Positions 58,690 through 64,000 of a stretch of DNA of 64,000 nt are shown here, one piece after another. Below the pieces are notes generated by a model. It was not told the DNA's origin and ran no database searches. It worked only from the letters and a program-made list of their open reading frames with translations. Each line of letters begins with the position of its first letter. The stretch's first letter is position 1. The DNA comes from Sphagnum compactum. Lineage: Eukaryota > Bryophyta > Sphagnopsida > Sphagnales. The translations under genes and the position numbers were made by a program. The stretch lies in the NCBI GenBank assembly GCA_965153455.1, contig OZ234500.1, positions 11,842,001-11,906,000 of the forward strand. The letters run 5' to 3'.

Positions 58690-58960
58690 CAAATCCTATG
58701 CACGAACATAGAAATAAAAGGAAAAAAATGAAAAAAGAAGACAAAAGCACCAAAAAAAGAAGCAAAAAGGAAACAAAAAGTGTGGAAAAAAGAAGAAAAA
58801 AGGAAAATGAAGAAGAATAAAATAGAAAAAAAATCAAGAGAAATAAAAGAAAAAAAATCAGAAAATAAAAAAATTGAAAAGAAAAAAAATCAAAGTAGGA
58901 AGAGAAAATCAAGAGAAATAGAAAGACCAAAAAAGGAAAAAAAACATAAAAACTAAGTCT
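58690..58960 (+). repeat. Polypurine tract, about 270 bp
   Basis: The plus strand is almost entirely A and G (GAAAAAAATGAAAAAAGAAG-type runs) with few pyrimidines. The 130-codon minus-strand frame across it is Phe/Ser/Leu-rich and is a composition artefact. Confidence 0.8.
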
Positions 58961-59007
58961 TCTTCACCCTAATGCTTACTTGCCAACGTGACGACCTTGC
59001 AAGCTTG

Positions 59008-59207
59008 CTGCTGTTGTGCTACTCCTGTTGCCACACCACATTGCTCATGATGATGTTGTTTGTTGTGAAGGCCTGCGTTGTTCTTGATGACATTGTTGTT
59101 GTGCATGCTGTTGTTGTGCTACTCCTATTGCCACACCACATTGCTCATGATGATGTTGTTTGTTGTGAAGCCCTACATTGGTCTTGATGACATTGTTGTT
59201 GTGCACC
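59008..59207. repeat. Two-unit tandem repeat, 100-bp period
   Basis: TTGTGCTACTCCTGTTGCCA at 59,013 recurs as TTGTGCTACTCCTATTGCCA at 59,113. Both are followed by CACACCACATTGCTCATGAT and GATGACATTGTTGTTGTGCA. There are only a few substitutions, so the duplication is younger than most repeats here. Confidence 0.85.
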
Positions 59208-59224
59208 CTAGCATTTCTCTTGTA

Positions 59225-59335
59225 AACAAACCACTAGCCAGAAGAAGAAACAAGGAGATGAATAAAAATAAAAAAAAGGAAAAAGAAAGAGAGAAAGAGA
59301 AGAGACAAAAAAACAAAAAAAAAACAGAGATGCCA
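59225..59335 (+). repeat. Second polypurine tract
   Basis: An A/G-rich stretch (AGAAAGAGAGAAAGAGAAGAG type) on the same strand as the tract at 58.7-59.0 kb, the two flanking the 100-bp tandem repeat. Confidence 0.75.
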
Positions 59336-59789
59336 TTGACAAGTCAAGTTTGGTAATTAAGTTTAATAGGTAGGAAAATAAAGGGAGGGAAAAAATAATA
59401 GACTTGAAATTATTTCTTTACTAATTTCAATTCCATTATTTTTTCCATCCCCTTTTTTTTTAATGGACCCAAAACCCAACCAGTGTTCATCCAATGAAGC
59501 TCAAAATGGGTTTTTCCCAACAAGTGTGTAGGTGGGTGCTGGTTCACTCAAACTATCTATCCTCCATGGTGAACTGGTGGGTGTTGCTTCACTTTGACTT
59601 AATAACCACCACTTGGTGTGAATAAACCACTGTTTCATGAAATTTGCATTAGAAAGCATTAATCTTTAGACATATAAAGCTTGAAATTAAAAATCTTTTG
59701 TTTTTGTAGATCAGTATGTCCATATGAAAAACACTATTGTGAAAAATGTTCTTTCTTTTACAATTTTGTCAAGTAAGTGGCTCAGGGAT
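59336..59789. other. Intergenic DNA, no gene seen
   Basis: No supported feature. Confidence 0.35.
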
Positions 59790-60190
59790 CATTTAGTGAA
59801 TTTGGTTTAAGTAGCACCTAAATAATCTTTAGGTATCCCATAACTTGGGTAGGCCCTTAGGTGTCTCTTTAAGTAGTCCTTTAGATAGTCCTCATGTAAC
59901 TGTCTATGTAAGCTTTTGAAAATCTTTGGTAGCCCTCAAGAAAGTTTTATGTAAATTTTTAAGTAACCTTTAAATATCCCATAACTTGAGTAGATAATTA
60001 GGTGTCTCCTTGAATTCCCTGGGTAAGCCTTAGGTAATCTCCTCAGTAATTCTAAAGTATACCATAACCTAGGTAGACTCTTAAATGTCTCCTCTAAATA
60101 TGCCCTAGGTAAGCCTCTAAAGTAACCCCTAGATATCCCTTGTAAAATCCCTAGCTAACCCCTTAGATAGACTTTATGTAATGGCCTCAG
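59790..60190. repeat. Degenerate tandem array with CCATAACTTGGGTAG phrases
   Basis: The phrase TATCCCATAACTTGGGTAG occurs at about 59,830, 59,976 and (as TATACCATAACCTAGGTAG) 60,057. Each is followed by ACTCTTAGGTGTCTC-like sequence. Shorter TAAGCCT/TAGTCCT subunits fill the gaps. Confidence 0.7.
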
Positions 60191-61190
60191 TCCTGTCTTC
60201 AATATCCCATAGCATAAGTTAGTAACATAGACATGTAAAGAAAGGCAAAATTTTCCCAAGAGTCAAGTGGAACTCAAAAATCATCTTGGGTTGAGGAAAT
60301 TCTTGTTTCCATTTGACTAAAAAAGAATTTAACACAATCCCATCCTGCATTTTGACTGCTATCTTTAGTTTACGGGAAACCCAAGGTTCTGCTCCTGAGT
60401 TTTAGTTTTAGTAGTCTTTGCAAATAACTTTTATATAACACAAAGACCTTTGGATTTGTATCTAGTTGAATAAGATCAAATGCATGGATGGTTTGGAGCT
60501 GTAGCAATTTTTCCAAAGGCATAAGAGGTCCAGAAATTCAATCGGCAGATGGGTCTTGAATCACAAGTGCAACTACTGAGCTCAATCTTTTCTAGCCACT
60601 TCGTAATCAAATTTCTTCTTCAAGCAAAAAACCCTTGTACACCAGAGACTCCTGTAAATTTCAGTGAGTAGGTTTTGTCTATACAGTAGTTTGGGCTATT
60701 GCAGCAGAAGTAGGCTACTGATGACAAGTATTGGCTCTGGGAGATTCTACAGTATGAAAATATCAGCTGCAGCAACTGAAACAAGTAACTATACAAAAAC
60801 AGAGTGCAGTGATGATATAAGATCCAAGTGCAGGTCTTCAGTGAACATGAGAGTGGAAAGGTATTCAGGTTTAGGGCATGACCTGACATAAGAAGATATG
60901 CATGCATGCTGTAACCCAGTTGCTTAAGAACAAGGTCTGTGGTCTGTTATAGCTGTTCCTTATTCTTCAGGGAACTAAAGAAACCTTTTAGGACCAGCAC
61001 AACCTCTGTCTTGATGGTGAAAACCTGACAAAAGCACCTGAGAACAGATATCTTGCCCTGCAACATAACCTCTTATACTGTATTGCAGCTGGTTTAGATT
61101 CTCAAGCATTCCACAACTATCAAACATGAATATCCACAAGTAGTCACTGCAACTTGATGAACCAGATCTTGAAACAGAAAGAAGTTCTAT
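60191..61190 (-). other. 3' flank and probable 3'UTR of the ATXR2-like gene
   Basis: Base composition matches the introns of the gene upstream rather than the AT-rich repeats to the left. The minus-strand frame continuing from the duplicated exon stays open to 60,975 but shows no conserved features. No clear AATAAA is visible. Confidence 0.4.
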
Positions 61191-61298
61191 TTCACTCTCC
61201 TGCAAACAGTGTGAACAAGAGCAGGTAAATCCATAGTCTGCAGTACCTGTCTGTCTTTCCTCCAATAACCTGTCTTCATTAATATGTGGTCTTGTTAT
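61191..61298 (-). pseudogene. Tandem duplicate of the ATXR2-like terminal exon (pseudo-exon)
   Basis: This 108-bp segment aligns without gaps to the terminal exon at 61,352-61,459, offset by 161 bp, with about 20 differences counted by eye. It reads ITRPHINEDRLLEERQTGTA-DYGFTCSCSHCLQES. The post-SET CxCxxC cysteines survive, but TISYIDE has become TRPHINE and the splice acceptor TTTTCAG is TTTTCCA. The stop codon of the true exon is GAA here, so the frame stays open to 60,975. The duplication extends into the flanks (about 61,168-61,314 against 61,325-61,476). Most likely a dead copy lying in the 3'UTR. Confidence 0.85.
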
Positions 61299-61351
61299 TG
61301 GAAAATGTGACACCAACAGAGAGAAGTTGAAACAGAAGAGTAACTTCTGTT

Positions 61352-64000
61352 TTAACTCTCTTGCAAACAGCGTAAACAACAGCAGGTGAATCCATAGTCT
61401 GCAAGGGCTGCCTTCCTTTCCTCCAATGAGCTGTCTTCATCAATGTATGATATTGTTATCTGAAAATGCAACACCAAACACCTGATTCTGTTCAATAGAT
61501 GTGACAACTGCAAAAGAAGAGATTTGGGTTCTAGAAATCACTGATTGAAAGAAGAAACAACAGTGTTCCATTTCCTATTCTACACCAGAATCCACAGGAT
61601 CAAGTCCACAATGAGCTACCAGTTCAGAGGCTAGTCCAGCTGCTGAGCACAAACAGAAGTCAGAATTCTGGCAGCACAAGAGCATTTCAAAGATGACAAA
61701 TGCACCACATTGATAACCCTCAAGTTACCTCTTCTCCTCTCCTAATATGCCTTGTTGCCAATAAGACTGCCTGTCCATCATTGTCCTGCCACCCAAAACA
61801 AGAAGAGGTCAAATTCAGGGAAATTGCAGGCATGCAAAAAGTTCCTGACTTCAGGGTCAGAACATGAGACTCTGTAAGACATCTTGCACTATGACAACAG
61901 TGCTACACATTCAGTACTTCAAATTTATTAATCAGACTTGTGCTTGTGAATTTACAGTTACTCTGAAAGTGTGGAAAGAAGACTATCTCTGACTGCTTCA
62001 ACAAAGCAGGACCCAAAACCACTGGAACTATATGTCTTGATACCTGGTATTATTAATTTGTGCAATGAACAGAGATGAACTGAAATGTACCATCATATCC
62101 AATACCTGATCTCTTTTAAAGGCCTTTGTGTTTGGTTTGCAGGAGTGGTTAATGCAGCTTTGCAGGGCAAAAAATGCAGAGCCTGCATCATCCATCATAC
62201 ACAGACAGCATAATTCAAGTTCAAGAGGACTGAAGAGTCATCTAGAAATCATAAACTCCTATGTGGAACCCCAAGGCCCCAAAAGAAAGCAAAGAATAGA
62301 AAACGAAGGAACCTTGTGAATATCCACAGGAAACCCCTTGTGATGACATCTCATTATTGTAAATGAATACCAATGTGCCCATTTCCCAGGGTACAATGAA
62401 TTCTAATCTGTTCAGATCAGAATGTGTACCTTGACAATATGCAGCATAGTCATCACCCAATGCATCCAAATATACCTTTGTCACCAACCCTGCTTGTGCC
62501 TGCAAAATTGCATCAAGATTGTCATGCTGTTAGTATCTTGTGCAAATGCACATGCCCCATTTGCAACTTTATGCCTCCATTAAATCATAGCAACAGCAAC
62601 ATAAATGATGAGAAGTGGACTCCCTGGATGTTTTGTCAAATGAACACCTTAGCTTCTGGGGGAAGATCATCAATGTAGAGAAAATAGTCTTCAACTGGTG
62701 ATGCCACAACAATTTCCCTACAGAGAAGAAAACAATTATATAATGTGAAAGACTGTCTTCTGTTCCTGTACATCTTGGACTTGTGTACCACACAGCTGTC
62801 AAACTTGACCCAAGATTCAAGACAAGAGTATGGCTTTCATTCCCCTTGGCACAAAAAGAGGATAACATAAGGATACTTCACCCTAGTGTCACTGCCTCTC
62901 AGATGCACATTCCGAGCTGAAAATCTCTGAATGGGAAATAATCAGAGCAAGGAATGTGGTTGCCCAAATCCTCCCAGTGACACAGAAGCCCCTCATGTTC
63001 CCACACTTTAGATGACCAGTTCAATTAGGTCTTCCTTGACACTGGGTTTACTGTTATGGATGCACTTGAAGGGATATGAACTGACAATACGTAAGCAAGG
63101 TGGTCACATGTCTGATCACTATGTTCTTGGTTTTGGTCAATGCTATTGACATGGGCTGTGGCTATTGGAAAGAAGCATATCAACTACTACAAATTGTCAA
63201 CTTGAAAGGAAGAAAAAAAAGAAAAGAAAAAAGATAGAACCACAGCACACAACATAGAGTAAGAGCAAAAGATGCAGGTATCTTACAAATTATTCAACTC
63301 AAACATTCCAATAATATGTCCATAAACATCAAGGGTGAACACTGTTTGACATAAATGTCAAGGAAGACCCATGTTCACCACACCCATCTTGTTCATATCT
63401 TGCATTGGTGTTCTGAACTTGACAGTAGCAGAAGAATCTCCACTGCATAGGAGATCACCTAGAAGGCCACAAAAGGATACGAGGGGAGAAAGTTTCTTCG
63501 TAAATGGCTTGTTTCAGTAGAGACAAAGACTGCAGAACACACAACACAAGACTGTCAACTGCAGATCTTAACCCTCTCCATTAATTACAATGTGAACTGA
63601 GAGGGCAGTATTCCCAAACTTTGTCTTTTGCCAGCTCTACATTCTAATGTACAATTTCATAGACAAGTCAGAATATCTCCCAAAAGAAGTTTACTCCAAC
63701 CATTAGACCAAAATTGAAGGAAAAGAAATAGAGAAGAGCAGATGAGAAGAATGTTCAGAGGGCTCACATGGGCTGCAATTTCTTTCATCTGGTTTCGAAA
63801 TTCTTGTTCATTAGAGGGTTCAACATCAGCAGGCAAGGCCACTGTTTGCCACCATCTGCAAAACAACTTAAAAACATCATTCTTGCAAACTATGAACACT
63901 CAGAACAACTGAGACTCACAGCAAATCATGACTAAAGGTAGCACAGATATCCAACTTACAATTGCTTATAGCCCATGGCAAAGGGCTCCCATGCTTTCAA
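61352..64000 (-). CDS. ATXR2: SET-domain histone-lysine methyltransferase ATXR2 homologue, C-terminal 204 aa (partial)
   Basis: Exons on the minus strand: 64,000(edge)-63,960, 63,855-63,768, 63,529-63,481, 63,341-63,287, 62,717-62,648, 62,499-62,430, 62,182-62,106, 61,785-61,729 and 61,459-61,352 (TAA at 61,352-61,354). All eight introns are GT-AG, 104 to 569 bp, and the phases fit. Visible residues 1-204 include LKAWEPFAMGYKQLWWQ, GMFELNN (71-77), ASPVEDYFLYIDDLP, the SET motifs INHSCKPN (135-142) and GEEITISYIDE (167-177), and the post-SET CCCLRC (195-200). The order matches Arabidopsis ATXR2/SDG36 (about 470 aa), so the N-terminal half, with the first SET part and MYND-type zinc finger, lies beyond the right edge. 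ATXR2 is a nuclear enzyme reported to place methyl marks on histone H3 Lys36 during callus and root formation. No truncation or missing key residue is visible; the terminal exon is duplicated just downstream. Confidence 0.92.

Noticed and set aside
58538-58930. 130-codon minus-strand frame
   Set aside because: Complement of a polypurine tract; compositional.
63459-63529. Longer form of the third visible ATXR2 exon using the GT at 63,458
   Set aside because: It ends in the wrong phase for the next exon, whereas the GT at 63,480 gives phase 1 and restores the conserved L-F-T-L-D-V-Y-G sequence.
63657-63768. Read-through of the ATXR2 exon past 63,768 to a hydrophobic C-terminus
   Set aside because: The stretch is T-rich intron sequence starting with GTGAGC, and the downstream exons continue the family alignment in phase.
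1-64000. CRISPR arrays, rRNA, tRNA or organellar insertions
   Set aside because: No regularly spaced identical repeats, no conserved rRNA or tRNA segments and no plastid or mitochondrial genes were seen on either strand.

Overview
This window looks like nuclear DNA of a vascular plant with a large, slowly purged genome; a gymnosperm is most likely and a fern possible. The reasons are two plant-type genes, GT-AG introns, AT-rich intergenic DNA packed with old and heavily mutated transposon remains, many degenerate tandem arrays, and no bacterial-style gene packing. The exact taxon cannot be read from the sequence.

Only two genes are well supported. (1) At 36,950-38,830 (+) there is an intronless gene for a 626-residue, Ser-rich protein that I assign to the plant DUF1645 family. 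It sits in a GC-richer island (about 35.6-39.9 kb) with a CT microsatellite, a short upstream ORF and a possible 5'UTR splice acceptor. (2) At 61,352 to beyond 64,000 (-) lie the last nine coding exons of a homologue of the SET-domain histone methyltransferase ATXR2 (SDG36). I assembled them by hand from splice sites; all eight introns keep the reading frame and give 204 residues. A mutated tandem copy of the terminal exon lies immediately downstream of its stop codon.

The rest is repeat-derived or has no readable gene. Four decayed mobile-element protein genes can be recognised, all on the minus strand. They are a LINE-like retroelement C-terminal region (19.5-20.3 kb), a DDE_1 (pogo/Tigger-type) transposase (27.3-27.7 kb), a PIF/Harbinger transposase (48.1-49.2 kb) and a Ty3/gypsy Gag (52.3-53.0 kb). 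Several non-autonomous families occur as two or more copies inside the window: a 387/388-bp element with terminal inverted repeats (8.3 and 18.5 kb), a long fold-back element (11.6 and 55.6 kb), an LTR-like repeat (30.7, 31.2-31.9 and 41.9-42.3 kb), a nested repeat (31.3 and 40.5 kb), a composite palindromic repeat (3.1, 30.0 and 33.4-34.0 kb) and short fold-back units (32.6 and 33.0 kb). There are also minisatellites (26.0-26.9, 29.0-29.5, 56.6-57.1 and 59.8-60.2 kb) and isolated hairpins with long arms (22.7, 24.5 and 50.4 kb).

The 3.4-10.9 kb block is less AT-rich and resembles low-copy or intronic sequence, but I could not find a convincing exon in it. The two genes have no evident functional link. 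I see no rRNA, tRNA, CRISPR array or organellar insertion.
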